A DNA stretch of 64,000 bases from Sabulibacter ruber. GTDB lineage: Bacteria > Bacteroidota > Bacteroidia > Cytophagales > Hymenobacteraceae. How positions within the stretch are numbered: the stretch's first letter is position 1; each line of letters starts with the position of its first letter. The notes below the pieces were generated by a model. That model was given only the letters and a program-made list of their open reading frames with translations. It did not search any database and was not told the origin of the DNA. This document shows positions 38,924-47,812 of this stretch, piece by piece. The position numbers and the translations under genes were made by a program. The stretch is taken from the NCBI RefSeq assembly GCF_017355955.1, contig NZ_JAFFID010000001.1, forward strand, positions 2,418,001 through 2,482,000, given 5' to 3'.

Positions 38924-39165
38924 GTTGTGAAATACTGATGGTTTAAAGCCGAGGGGCTCTGCCTTCGGTTTGAAATAATCTTGAAAATTAGAAAAAAAAG
39001 AAACGCCACGCTAGTTTACATAAGTCTGACCGAAGCAATCGGTAGGAAGGTTCTCCTGGCGCTGCGTGGTTGCTTCTGTTTTTCTCTTCTTTCCTGAGAA
39101 ACAGGCCTGAAACAGTTTCCGTTTCCTTTCACTGCACACGCACACCGCTACTCACCTGAAAAGCG

Positions 39166-39173
39166 TACCTTTG
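39166..39173 (+). promoter_or_regulatory. Promoter -7 box (TACCTTTG)
   Basis: Matches TAnnTTTG, 23 bases before the methyltransferase ATG. Confidence 0.55.
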
Positions 39174-39196
39174 CACCATTACTTTTTACTGACCCT

Positions 39197-40084
39197 ATGT
39201 ACACTTTCCTGACCACCAGCGCCTGGACCGATTATGAACTGATAGACTGCGGCAATTTTGAGAAGTTGGAGCGCTTCGGGGATTACGTGCTGGCCCGCCC
39301 AGAGCCCCAAGCCGCCTGGGACAAACACCTGCCCGAGCGTGAGTGGGACCGCCTGGCCCAGGCCGTGTTCAAACGCGAAAAAGGCAACGCCGAGAAAGGT
39401 CAGTGGCAACTGAAAAAAGGCATGGCCGAGCAGTGGTTCATCAACTACCGCTACAACGACCTTAAGCTGAAATTCCGGTTGGGCTTGTCGTCCTTCAAAC
39501 ACGTGGGTTTGTTCCCCGAGCAGGACCCCAACTGGCAGTTCATCTTTGACCGCACCCGTGCGCTGCCCGGCAAACCCAAAGTGCTGAACATGTTCGCTTA
39601 CACCGGCGGCGCCTCTTTGGCGGCCAATGCCGGCGGTGCCGATGTCACCCACCTGGACTCAGTGAAGCAGGTGAATTTCTGGGCCCGTCAGAACATGGAA
39701 GCCAGCAACCTGGACAACATCAGGTGGCTGGTGGAAGACGCCATGAAGTACGCCCGCCGCGAGGTGAAACGCGGAAACAAATACCAGGGCATCATCCTGG
39801 ACCCTCCCGCCTACGGCCGCGGCCCCGATGGCGAGAAATGGCTCCTGGAAGAACAAATCAACGAGCTCATCAAGCTCTGCGCTGAACTGCTGGACCCCGA
39901 GCACAATTTCTTCGTGATCAACCTGTACTCCCTGGGCTTCTCGGCTTTGATTCTGGACAACCTCATCAGAGCCTCCTTCGGCAATACCGTACGCAACGAG
40001 GAACTAGGCGAACTGTACCTCAATGACCGCGGCAACCGCAAACTCCCGCTGGGCACTTTCTTCCGGTTCAGCTCCGTGAAGTAA
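39197..40084 (+). CDS. SAM-dependent methyltransferase, RlmI-like
   Basis: A 295-residue class I methyltransferase. The SAM site is in VLNMFAYTGGASLAANAGGADVTHLDSVKQ, and the catalytic IILDPPAYGRGPDGEKW follows. These match the RlmI/RlmK group, which makes 5-methylcytosine or 7-methylguanosine in 23S rRNA. It is shorter than RlmI and lacks the N-terminal PUA domain, so the target is uncertain. A TAnnTTTG box precedes it, and a hairpin of the 3'-end family follows. Confidence 0.85.
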   Translation: MYTFLTTSAWTDYELIDCGNFEKLERFGDYVLARPEPQAAWDKHLPEREWDRLAQAVFKREKGNAEKGQWQLKKGMAEQWFINYRYNDLKLKFRLGLSSFKHVGLFPEQDPNWQFIFDRTRALPGKPKVLNMFAYTGGASLAANAGGADVTHLDSVKQVNFWARQNMEASNLDNIRWLVEDAMKYARREVKRGNKYQGIILDPPAYGRGPDGEKWLLEEQINELIKLCAELLDPEHNFFVINLYSLGFSALILDNLIRASFGNTVRNEELGELYLNDRGNRKLPLGTFFRFSSVK

Positions 40085-40120
40085 TTATTGATTGTTGATT
40101 GTTCATTGCTGGCACCGCCA

Positions 40121-40168
40121 AAAGCCGTTTTAAGTCCGATTTCTAGAAATCTGGCCTAAAACGGCTTT
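40121..40168. terminator. Hairpin after the methyltransferase gene
   Basis: AAAGCCGTTTTA and TAAAACGGCTTT perfect outer arms around ATTTCTAGAAAT; a 48-base member of the 3'-end palindrome family with an extended stem. Confidence 0.75.
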
Positions 40169-40323
40169 CTTTGTTTAGCAGAAGATTTGCCTGGTCAAAG
40201 CACCGCCTTTTACCGTAATGCCTTTTTAAAAACTTATTGACGTTAAAGCTATCCATAGAATTGAGTCCTTTCTTAGAACTGACCCATTCTTAATTCCTAA
40301 TTCTAAATTCCTAATTCAAATAT

Positions 40324-41262
40324 ATGTCGCGCCGTTTAGCCCTTATTGACCTTGGAACCAATACGTTTCACCTGCTAATTGTTGAACTCAACTCTGACGG
40401 CGTGCAGCAGACGCTTTATAAAACCAAGATTCCGGTAAAGTTGGGCGAAGGTGGCATCAGCAAAGGCGAGATCACCCCGGAGGCCCGCGAACGCGGTTTA
40501 CGCACGCTGAAGGAATTCAAGGAGATTATGGCGCAGCATCACGTGGAAGACGTGAAAGCCACCGCTACCAGCGCCCTGCGCAACGCCAGCAACGGAGCCG
40601 AGGTGGTGAAAGCCATCAAAGAACAAACCGGTATTGACGTGGAGGTGATCTCCGGTGCCCGCGAGGCAGAGCTGATTTTCAAAGGCGTGCAACTGGCCAT
40701 GCAGGTAGGCCCCAAACCGGTGCTGGTCATGGACATTGGCGGCGGCAGCATAGAATTCATCATCGGGACGGACAAAGGCATTCTCTGGAAGAAAAGCTTC
40801 GAGATTGGAGCCCAGCGACTGCTGGACAAGTTCTACCCAGACCAGGAGCAGCCTATCCAACCCGAGCAGGTGAAAGCCCTGCGCCATTACCTGCAAGACC
40901 ACCTGCAGAAACTCACCGCAGCCGTGCTGCAACACCAACCCGAGGTGCTAATCGGGTCCTCCGGCACCTTTGACACCCTGGTAGACATGGACCTTGCCTC
41001 CCAAGGCCTCACCCGCGATATTGACGCAACCCCAGACATGGAATTAGGCCTGAACACTTTCAACCGCCAATACAAAGAACTGCTGCAAAAGAACCGCGCC
41101 GAACGTCTGGCCATTCCCGGTATGCTGGCGATGCGGGTTGATATGATTGTAGTGGCCTCTGTTGCCATTGACTGGGTGCTGGAGAAGTATAACCTGGAGA
41201 AGATTCGGGTATCGGCGTATGCGTTGAAGGAAGGGATGCTGGCGGAGTTGTTGCAGCAATAA
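40324..41262 (+). CDS. Ppx/GppA phosphatase family protein
   Basis: A 312-residue exopolyphosphatase/guanosine pentaphosphatase-like protein of the ASKHA fold. LIDLGTNTFHLLIVE (phosphate 1) opens it, and MDIGGGSIEFIIG (phosphate 2) lies near residue 140. It ends after the core domain, without the HD-like C-terminal part of Escherichia coli Ppx (about 510 residues), as is common in Bacteroidota. It degrades polyphosphate or (p)ppGpp precursors; which one is not decidable here. A structured repeat starts 51 bases after its stop. Confidence 0.9.
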   Translation: MSRRLALIDLGTNTFHLLIVELNSDGVQQTLYKTKIPVKLGEGGISKGEITPEARERGLRTLKEFKEIMAQHHVEDVKATATSALRNASNGAEVVKAIKEQTGIDVEVISGAREAELIFKGVQLAMQVGPKPVLVMDIGGGSIEFIIGTDKGILWKKSFEIGAQRLLDKFYPDQEQPIQPEQVKALRHYLQDHLQKLTAAVLQHQPEVLIGSSGTFDTLVDMDLASQGLTRDIDATPDMELGLNTFNRQYKELLQKNRAERLAIPGMLAMRVDMIVVASVAIDWVLEKYNLEKIRVSAYALKEGMLAELLQQ

Positions 41263-41313
41263 TTTGCTTGCTGCATTGTGCGTATTGTTTTTTGCTTTCG
41301 CCAGCGAATTGCC

Positions 41314-41486
41314 GCTTGTCTATGGATTTATGGGCTACTTTTTCCATAGCAGGCGATATGCGCTCACGGCCGCGGGGCCCCGTCTTCCGCGCTCGCGCTG
41401 CTGTTTTAGCCTTGGCCAGCAGGCCTGCCGCATGCGCGGCACCAGGTCTAAAACAAAGGCGCTCACCCGAAAGACTGGAATAAGGG
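41314..41486 (+). repeat. 173-base structured element, copy A
   Basis: Begins GCTTGTCTATGGATTTATG, has the block GATATGCGCTCACGGCCGCG, and ends GAAAGACTGGAATAAGGG. A variable middle keeps self-complementarity (TGTTTTAG paired with CTAAAACA, then GCCGCATGCGCGGC). Copy B is at 44742-44915, inverted. Both copies follow a gene stop on the same strand. Confidence 0.85.
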
Positions 41487-41544
41487 AAAGTAGTAGAAGT
41501 AGAAGCAGAAGCAGTAATGATGTAATCATGTGATGGTGGAACCG

Positions 41545-41639
41545 TAGAGACAAGGCAGTGCCTTGTCTCTATCACGCATTGCCTTACATGGTTCAAGTCT
41601 GTGACTTGGACCTACCATGATGGCAGTTTGCAACTGCCG
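41545..41639. repeat. Cluster of three small hairpins
   Basis: TAGAGACAAGG...CCTTGTCTCTA (41545-41571), a second imperfect hairpin with GGTTCAAGTC and GACTTGGACC (41587-41619), and GGCAGTTTGCAACTGCC (about 41621-41637), one after another. They look like repeat-derived sequence and not terminators of a gene. Confidence 0.7.
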
Positions 41640-41672
41640 TGAGGCTAAGTTTTGAAATACGCTTGCTGATCC

Positions 41673-41708
41673 GCTGGCGCGAGCCTCCGGCTCGTGTCCG
41701 CACGCATT
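41673..41708 (+). repeat. GCTGGCGCGAGC repeat, copy 3
   Basis: Shares GCTGGCGCGAGC and TCCGCACGCATT with the copies at 13.5 and 13.8 kb. The hairpin here is CGAGCCTCCGGCTCG; compared with CGAGCGTCCCGCTCG, the last base pair of the stem is swapped, a compensatory change. Confidence 0.85.
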
Positions 41709-41813
41709 CCAGAAAAGCTTCGTTAGATACTAAGGGTACTCTCATCAATTAACTCAAAACCTTTCTGTACTTCCTGATTGTCAAGATTTCTAAACTGCGT
41801 TCCCAACCGCAGA

Positions 41814-41851
41814 GTCCCCCTTTGAAGGGGGTGAAGGGGGATGTTTACACC
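41814..41851 (+). repeat. CCCCCTTTGAAGGGGG repeat, copy 1
   Basis: A palindromic CCCCCTTTGAAGGGGG core plus GGGGGATGTTTACACC. It is inverted relative to the copy at 44639-44675, so the pair flanks the TPR gene. Confidence 0.85.
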
Positions 41852-41868
41852 CGCTGAACCTACTTCCA

Positions 41869-41903
41869 TTTTCAAGCTCTTTTCTACAAAAAAGAGCTAA
41901 AAC
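41869..41903. repeat. 3'-end palindrome family member
   Basis: AGCTCTTTT and AAAAGAGCT arms around CTAC, followed by AAAAC, downstream of the TPR gene terminator. Confidence 0.5.
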
Positions 41904-41942
41904 AGAAATCCACTTATCAATACTTCTACTTCCATATAAACA

Positions 41943-41978
41943 GAAAGCGCCTCTTCTGCAAGCAAAAGAGGCGCTTTC
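41943..41978. terminator. Terminator of the TPR gene
   Basis: GAAAGCGCCTCTT and AAGAGGCGCTTTC perfect arms with a 10-base loop, 20 bases after the stop (minus strand). Confidence 0.85.
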
Positions 41979-41997
41979 AATTCTAGTTTATTCCAAT

Positions 41998-44361
41998 CTA
42001 AGTCAGCTTTTTGAACTGCTTCTGGTAAGCCTTGTTCAGCTTTTTCAAATCCTTGTTGCCAGCAGTGTAGGTGTTGGCCAGTTGCTTGTAATCCGCTTTG
42101 GGGTTGGTTTGGGCGTCTCGGGTGGCGAGTTGCTGGCCTACTTGTTCCTGCAGTTGGTTCAGGTTGTATTTGGTGTACTTCAGGGAAACCAGGCGTTTTA
42201 CCAGGTCTAAGGAACCAGCGGCATCTCCGTTGGACGCAGTGTGCCGAGCTGCCTCAGCTACGAAGGCTTTGTTCTCGTGGGCCATGGCAAAGGTGAGCAG
42301 GGGCTGGTGCCCGAGGCCGAAACGAGTCACCTCGGTTTCTTCAAAATGGCGGCTGGCTTGCTGATATATTTTCACAGCTTCGGCCATGTTGTTCTGGCTG
42401 ATCAACTCATTAGCTTTCTGCAGCAGCTCCTGATAATGGGCCGGGGCATCAATGCGGGTCAACTCCACATCGGCGGTAGCGAAGGAAATGGCGCAGCCTC
42501 CGTTTTGTTTGGTGGCGGCAATGGCTTTATCCAGTTCGGCGGCAGCTTGGGCAAACTGGCGCTGCCCGCTCAGTTGCAGAGAGCGTTGGTAGTGCTGGTC
42601 ATAGGTAGCCTGGGCATTGGCACACTCCTGCGAGAAGATGCCTTGGCTCAGGGCCCGGAACTTACCATCCAGTTCTTTGTCGTTCACCAGTCCGTACCGG
42701 ATCTGCAGGTTGGTCACCTCTGACGCGATGGTGCGGGCTTGAGGCAGTTTGTTCGAACTGGCTTGCAGTTGTCCCTCGGCAATTTTGGTTAGGATTACCG
42801 GACGGGCGGCCTGCCGAAGCAGTTTCTCCGCATCGGTTTGCGGGGTCAGGTTATACTCGCTGGCCAGGCTTTTCCCTTTCTCAAAGGCTGTCAATGCAGC
42901 ACTGTATTGCTTTGTTTGAAGTGCTTTGCGGCCCTCGGCCATGTAGCCCAGATAGAATTGCTGCTGCACATCGCGCATTAACGTGGTAGCGGCGGCATCT
43001 GAGTCAATGGCGGTTTTGTTGTTGCGGGCGTACTGCTGGGCTTCCTTGGCCAGTTTCTCAGCCTGGCTCAGGTTTTTCTGGTTCAGAGCCTGGCGACCGT
43101 CTTGCAGCAAATCGTCGTAAATCCCGTTTTTGGCGAAGACAATGCCTTTCTCCCACAACTCTGCCCGGCAGCGTAGGCTGGAAATGCTTCGGCAGAAATC
43201 CTGGGCTTGCTCAAACTGCTCCAGCGCCTGGCGGTATTTGCCCTGGTTGTTCAGTTGCTCACCCTCCTGCACGTACTCGTTCTGGATGTCCAGCGCCAGT
43301 TCCTGCCCAAACCGATAGGTCTCCGGATCAACCTGCATGCGGTTCAAAAGATCACGGGTGCGTTGGGCGGCTTCTTTCAGGTAACCAGCTTTGAAGTCCA
43401 GGCGGGCCAGTTGCAGGTGCGCCGGCGCAAAGGCGGGGTTGGCCTGCAAAGAGCGCTCAAAGAACTCCCGCCCGGCCCGGGTGTTGCCGTTCATGGCCAG
43501 TTCCAGACCACGGGTGTAGTAGATCTCGGGCAGGCGCGCCCACATCTGATCCAGGGCCAACCGGCGTTCTCTCATGCGCACTTCCAGGTCTTTTGCCCGA
43601 CGGCGTAACTGCACCGGGTCATGCCGGTTCAAGCCTAGTTCCCGCTCCATGCGGCTGTCGTATAATTGGCTCAGATCCCGCTCCAGGCTCTTTAACCGAT
43701 CGCCGTGCACGGCAAGATGGTCTATGTCATTGGGGTTGATGGTCTGCAGTCCCCGGGAAAGTTCGGCTAACCGGGCATCGGCGGCATAGTATCGGTCTAC
43801 CAGGGTTAATCGGTTCCGCACGGCACCGTCATTCCCCGCAGAAAAGCCGAGCTTTTTCTCCACCACCCGCAGTTTGTATCCCACAAAATCTGAGGTGTCT
43901 TTTAAGGTAGTCTGCACCAGCATGGTGGCGCCATCTTCGCTGATGTGCTTGTTGGAAACATCAAAAGTCTGCAGCACTTTGTCTTCGCGGCCCAGCAACT
44001 GCACCCTGGCATTGATCACGGTGGGCGTTAATGCATCAGCAAAATCGAACTCCCGGAATAGCACTTGTTCCCGCACCCGCACGTTCCGCACCGAGGCGTT
44101 CACCGTTACCTGGCCTCCGGTACGCGTGATTTTCTCCTGCTGCTCAAATTCCACGGGTAGCACCAGTTTCCCCGACCGGTGATGGTTGTCTCTCCCCAGT
44201 TGCTGCACTAAAGCATTCAGTTGCGAATTGGCGAAGCTGGAAATAGACATCGTTTCCTGCCGGTTCTGCTCATAGAGTACCTTGGTTGAAGACTGCGCCT
44301 CGGCCTGCCCGCTCCAGAAGAGCAGCGAAACGAAGAGGAAGGAGAGTAAGCGTGCTTTCAT
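41998..44361 (-). CDS. Secreted TPR-repeat protein
   Basis: A 787-residue protein with a signal peptide (residues 1-22, ending QAEA). The first ~190 residues are strand-rich (VTVNASVRNVRVREQVLFREF). From about residue 280 to 700 it is mostly helical repeats of the TPR type, for example LAMNGNTRAGREFFERSLQANPAFAPAHLQLARL and NQGKYRQALEQFEQAQDF. No enzyme motif. It probably scaffolds partners in the periplasm. Two nested pairs of inverted repeats flank it (41314-41851 and 44639-44915). No co-directional gene is close, so it is its own unit. Confidence 0.75.
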   Translation of the reverse strand: MKARLLSFLFVSLLFWSGQAEAQSSTKVLYEQNRQETMSISSFANSQLNALVQQLGRDNHHRSGKLVLPVEFEQQEKITRTGGQVTVNASVRNVRVREQVLFREFDFADALTPTVINARVQLLGREDKVLQTFDVSNKHISEDGATMLVQTTLKDTSDFVGYKLRVVEKKLGFSAGNDGAVRNRLTLVDRYYAADARLAELSRGLQTINPNDIDHLAVHGDRLKSLERDLSQLYDSRMERELGLNRHDPVQLRRRAKDLEVRMRERRLALDQMWARLPEIYYTRGLELAMNGNTRAGREFFERSLQANPAFAPAHLQLARLDFKAGYLKEAAQRTRDLLNRMQVDPETYRFGQELALDIQNEYVQEGEQLNNQGKYRQALEQFEQAQDFCRSISSLRCRAELWEKGIVFAKNGIYDDLLQDGRQALNQKNLSQAEKLAKEAQQYARNNKTAIDSDAAATTLMRDVQQQFYLGYMAEGRKALQTKQYSAALTAFEKGKSLASEYNLTPQTDAEKLLRQAARPVILTKIAEGQLQASSNKLPQARTIASEVTNLQIRYGLVNDKELDGKFRALSQGIFSQECANAQATYDQHYQRSLQLSGQRQFAQAAAELDKAIAATKQNGGCAISFATADVELTRIDAPAHYQELLQKANELISQNNMAEAVKIYQQASRHFEETEVTRFGLGHQPLLTFAMAHENKAFVAEAARHTASNGDAAGSLDLVKRLVSLKYTKYNLNQLQEQVGQQLATRDAQTNPKADYKQLANTYTAGNKDLKKLNKAYQKQFKKLT

Positions 44362-44498
44362 AATATTAGCAGTTTCTGATATTCAGCAAAAGGCAAAATC
44401 CGTTCCAGAAACATGGCCGGAAGAACCTTTATTTAGAAGATGCCGTCACGCCTCTTTCAGTTGCTTTCCCTTCAGAAATTAGTTGCGTGTAAAATGGT

Positions 44499-44534
44499 GT
44501 TTTAAGGGTGTTTTGCGGAAAATAGGTTCTAAAC
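44499..44534. repeat. 3'-end palindrome family member (degenerate)
   Basis: GTTTTAAGGG and ATAGGTTCTAAAC around TTTTGCGGAAAA. It lies upstream of the TPR gene, so it is one of few members not directly behind a stop. Confidence 0.45.
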
Positions 44535-44638
44535 CCAAAGGTAAGACACGCAGCCCGCCAGTCTCCCCTAGTTTGATGCGGTTAGGATTTCTAAAAGTTT
44601 GAGGTATCGTTGCGAATCTCTATAGAGTTGGACCAGCA

Positions 44639-44675
44639 GGTGTAAACATCCCCCTACCCCCTTCAAAGGGGGACT
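44639..44675 (-). repeat. CCCCCTTTGAAGGGGG repeat, copy 2 (inverted)
   Basis: Reverse complement of the copy at 41814-41851, including the GGTGTAAACATCCCCC side sequence; one or two differences. Confidence 0.85.
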
Positions 44676-44686
44676 TTCTTAATAGA

Positions 44687-44719
44687 AGACCTCACAGGTT
44701 TTCAAAACCTGTGAGGTCT
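44687..44719. repeat. AGACCTCACAGG palindrome
   Basis: A 33-base perfect palindrome (16-base arms, AGACCTCACAGGTTTT) around one base. It sits between copy B of the structured element and the CCCCC repeat. Confidence 0.85.
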
Positions 44720-44741
44720 GAGGCGTTCCTACCAGCGTATT

Positions 44742-44915
44742 CCCCAATTCCAGTCTTTCGGGCGAGCGCCTTAGCAGGTTCCGGTGCCGACAGGCATTGC
44801 GACCGCCAGGGAGCAAAGGAAGCTGGTACAGCGCGAGGCGGGAAGACGGGGCCTCGCGGCCGTGAGCGCATATCGGGAGCGATGCAAAGAGCCGCTCATA
44901 AATCCATAGACAAGC
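44742..44915 (-). repeat. 174-base structured element, copy B (inverted)
   Basis: Matches copy A (41314-41486) on the minus strand in its start, its middle block and its end. The strong hairpin CGCGAGGC...GCCTCGCG is perfect here. The variable middle pairs AGCTTCC with GGAACCTGCT. It lies 41 bases after the stop of the MuiA-like gene. A TGA stops the frame that is open in copy A. Confidence 0.85.
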
Positions 44916-44955
44916 CGCTGCTACGCCAGCATCAGCAGGTTGCAAATACGGTTAT

Positions 44956-46611
44956 TTACAACCCACTCACCTGTTTATTCTTCGGATACTTCACTACATA
45001 CCGAAGGGTGCGCTTCACCGTCTCATTCGGCTTCACCGATACTTGCCAGGTGACTTTCCCAGAATCTTTGTCCAGTTTGCCGCCGTTGAGGTCCACATCT
45101 TCCAGCTCAATCTCAGAGGTAGTGCTCATGGGAATCTGGTCTTCCAGGGTGATGGTCACCGGCTGGGCTTTGGTGTTCCGAAGGCTGATCTCGTAGCCAA
45201 ATTGTTCTTTGATGTTGCTGCCAAGGGTGGAGCGTTTCTGGTAATCTTTCAGGCGTTCGCGCTGCACCACCACGTTCTGGTCCCGGCCCAAAGAAAGGGT
45301 AAGCGTATCGCGGGTTTGCTCTGGGTTGAGGAAGGATTTACCGGTGAAAGTGCCCGCCAAAAACACGTTGGCCTCGCCGGGCAACAGTTTCAGGTTTTCC
45401 CAATTGGTCAGGTAGGCCACCAGAAACGCCGTAGGGTCCAACTTAGGCACAACGGTGTGGGCGTAAGATGTGGTAAGGCTATGCTGCTGGATGTCTACGG
45501 TGTGCGGCTTCCCGTCTGACGGCACACTGAACGGAATCCCAATTTTGAACTCGGCGGCCAGGGTGGTGACCACGGCCTTGGTGAATTCTGAAATACTTGC
45601 TGATGCGGCGGCCATAGGTTTCTCTTCTACGGCATAACCGGTCACTGCCACTTCACCTAACTCTCTGCTATCATCCCGTTTTGACCTGCTCACCTGTACT
45701 CCCGCCGCTCTGCCTTGCAACATGTCGCTAATTGATTTAGGCTGCACAATTCCTAATTGCTGAGGAAATAAATCCGGTTTCTGCGCTCCTTCAGCCGGAT
45801 TAGTGGTCGCTAAAGTCAGTTGCACGTTGTCCCAGTTCACACCGGTGTTCTGCCGCACGTTGGCCTTGTATTGCAATTGTACCGGTCCCTGGTTGCCGCT
45901 AGCCCTGAGGTCATAGATAGGTTCCCAACCAGCATTCAGCACTAAGTAGGTTACTTCTAATCCTACCTGGGCACGAGACTGCGCCTGCACTGCCACAATC
46001 ACGCGGTTGTTCGCTTTTTGGTTCTGCCGGGTTTGGTTTACCTGGTTGTTGAACTGGTCCTGCCGCTCCCGCAGGAAAACTAATTGCAGGTCTACTGCCT
46101 GAATTTCTTTCCGGATGGCCAGTAAACGGGTGCGGTAATAATCCGCTACTTCTTTGAGGCGGGCCGCGGTGAGTCCGGTTTGGGAGCCGCCAAGGTTCTG
46201 GTTGGCCTGCAGCAAAGCCTCCTCCTTCTCTAAGACCTCGCGCTGATCAGTAAGCGTTCTGATGCGTCCGTTATAGCTTTGTAGCGAGTCCTCCAGCCGT
46301 TGCAGCTCGCGGGGCTTGGTGGCGTTCTGCAGGAAATTCCGCTCGTACCGCACCGAGAGCAGCGTCACGCTGCCCGTGGGGTTTACCTGCACGCTGTGCT
46401 CGTCCAGTTGCGCGGGCAGTCCTTCCAAAACCAGTTCGGTTACGCCCGGCTCTACGGAGGTTCTTCCGGTATTGGTCACTTGCGCGCGGTTCAGGAACAC
46501 GGTTACGGCTTTCACCTGGGTGTTCATCATTTCCTGTTTTTGCGCCGAAACAGGAAAAACAAGCCAGAAACAGCTTACCAGAAGGCCGAGGCCAACGCGA
46601 ATCAGGGTCAT
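44956..46611 (-). CDS. MuiA-like DUF4139/DUF4140 protein with a TonB-plug-like insert
   Basis: A 551-residue protein with a signal peptide (residues 1-23, ending VSAQ). The N-terminal DUF4140 region (VKAVTVFLNRAQVTNTGRTSVEPG) leads into a coiled coil (about residues 90-180), then a DUF4139 beta domain with LNAGWEPIYDLRASG and SMSTTSEIELEDVDLNGG-type strands. This is the family of the mucoidy inhibitor MuiA. Between its halves (about residues 290-327) sits SISDMLQGRAAGVQV, then RELGEVAVTGY, which closely resembles the plug signature of SusC-type TonB receptors. Function unknown. A structured repeat follows the stop. Confidence 0.75.
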   Translation of the reverse strand: MTLIRVGLGLLVSCFWLVFPVSAQKQEMMNTQVKAVTVFLNRAQVTNTGRTSVEPGVTELVLEGLPAQLDEHSVQVNPTGSVTLLSVRYERNFLQNATKPRELQRLEDSLQSYNGRIRTLTDQREVLEKEEALLQANQNLGGSQTGLTAARLKEVADYYRTRLLAIRKEIQAVDLQLVFLRERQDQFNNQVNQTRQNQKANNRVIVAVQAQSRAQVGLEVTYLVLNAGWEPIYDLRASGNQGPVQLQYKANVRQNTGVNWDNVQLTLATTNPAEGAQKPDLFPQQLGIVQPKSISDMLQGRAAGVQVSRSKRDDSRELGEVAVTGYAVEEKPMAAASASISEFTKAVVTTLAAEFKIGIPFSVPSDGKPHTVDIQQHSLTTSYAHTVVPKLDPTAFLVAYLTNWENLKLLPGEANVFLAGTFTGKSFLNPEQTRDTLTLSLGRDQNVVVQRERLKDYQKRSTLGSNIKEQFGYEISLRNTKAQPVTITLEDQIPMSTTSEIELEDVDLNGGKLDKDSGKVTWQVSVKPNETVKRTLRYVVKYPKNKQVSGL

Positions 46612-46695
46612 AAAGGGCAGGTTTAGGGTAGAAAGTACAGCACGTTAGAACTACAAAGGAAACATTTCTGCTGGAATCTTTCCCCCGGATTGCCT

Positions 46696-46703
46696 TACCT
46701 TTG
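46696..46703 (+). promoter_or_regulatory. Promoter -7 box (TACCTTTG)
   Basis: Matches TAnnTTTG. It lies 10 bases before the ATG at 46714 and 22 before the ATG at 46726, which favours the second start. Confidence 0.5.
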
Positions 46704-46725
46704 ACCGTTTTAAATGAATTTGCGC

Positions 46726-47784
46726 ATGTACTCTTACCAACGCCTTTTTGACTTCTCCCGCAAGATATTCCTGGCCATCGGCTGCCCCCCAGATGACGCC
46801 CAAACCGCCACCGAAACCCTTCTTTCCGCTGATCTCCGCGGCGTAGACTCGCATGGTGTAGCGCGCCTTATTGGCTACGTACGCTTATGGGAAGCGGGCC
46901 GCATCAACGCTACGCCCAACGTGCGCATTGTGCACGAGACGCCCAGTACCGCCACCGTGGACGGCGACGGCGGTCTTGGCCTGGTAGTGGCTCCAAAGGC
47001 TATGCAGATTGCGCTGGAGAAAGCCAAAGTGGCCGGTACGGGCTGGGTGAGCGTGAAGAATTCCAACCATTACGGCATTGCCGGGTACCACGCCATGAAA
47101 GCCCTGGAGCACGACATGATTGGTTTGGCTATGACCAACGCCAGTCCGCTCGTGGCTCCAACCTATTCCCTGGAAAGATTGCTGGGCACCAACCCCATTG
47201 CCGTGGCGATTCCGGCCAATGAGCAGCCACCCTTCGTCGCCGATCTAGCCACCACCACCGCCGCCAACGGCAAACTGGAGATGCTACAGCGCAAGAACCT
47301 GGAAGCGCCCCTCGGCTGGATTCAGGCCGCCGATGGCTCGGCCTCCGTTAATCCGCATGAACTGAAAGACGGCGGCGCGCTGCTCCCGCTGGGCGGCGAT
47401 ACCGGCAGCCACAAAGGTTATGCGCTGGGTGCGGTGGTAGACATTTTCTCGGCGGTCTTATCCGGGGCCAACTACGGGCCGTGGGTACCGCCGTTCGTGA
47501 GTTTCCTGGCGCCGCCCGCAGATCCGGTGGGCGAAGGCATTGGGCACTTCTTCGGGGCCATGCGCGTAGACGCCTTCCGCCCCGCCGAGGACTTCAAACA
47601 CCACATGGACAACTGGATTACCCGCTTCCGGAGCTCCAAAGCCAAAGAAGGCCACCAGGTCCTCATCCCCGGCGACCCGGAGCGCATATTTACCGAGCAG
47701 CGGATGAAAGAAGGCATTCCGCTGCTTCCGCCAGTGGTGAAGGATCTGGAAGGCTTGGGCAATAAGTTTGGGGTGACGTTGTAA
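46726..47784 (+). CDS. Ldh family NAD(P)-dependent oxidoreductase (malate/L-lactate dehydrogenase type)
   Basis: A 352-residue protein from MYSYQRLF; a start at 46714 would add four residues but would leave almost no leader behind the promoter box. LRGVDSHGVARL holds the catalytic His, and TGWVSVKNSNHYGIAGYHA and MTNASPLVAPTYSLERLLGTNPIAVAIP are cofactor-binding parts of this Rossmann-unrelated family. It reduces or oxidises a 2-hydroxy acid such as malate, ureidoglycolate or 2,3-diketo-gulonate; which one is not clear. Confidence 0.9.
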   Translation: MYSYQRLFDFSRKIFLAIGCPPDDAQTATETLLSADLRGVDSHGVARLIGYVRLWEAGRINATPNVRIVHETPSTATVDGDGGLGLVVAPKAMQIALEKAKVAGTGWVSVKNSNHYGIAGYHAMKALEHDMIGLAMTNASPLVAPTYSLERLLGTNPIAVAIPANEQPPFVADLATTTAANGKLEMLQRKNLEAPLGWIQAADGSASVNPHELKDGGALLPLGGDTGSHKGYALGAVVDIFSAVLSGANYGPWVPPFVSFLAPPADPVGEGIGHFFGAMRVDAFRPAEDFKHHMDNWITRFRSSKAKEGHQVLIPGDPERIFTEQRMKEGIPLLPPVVKDLEGLGNKFGVTL

Positions 47785-47812
47785 AGGAATCAGAAACATC
47801 TGAAAAGAGACT

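Noticed and set aside
41268-41483. Short frames inside element copy A (and 44679-44945 in copy B)
   Set aside because: Copy B has a stop where A is open and shifts frame, so no protein is conserved. The element explains the similarity.
41314-44915. Composite transposon around the TPR gene
   Set aside because: The inverted elements hold no transposase and no target duplication was seen; kept only as a mirrored repeat structure.
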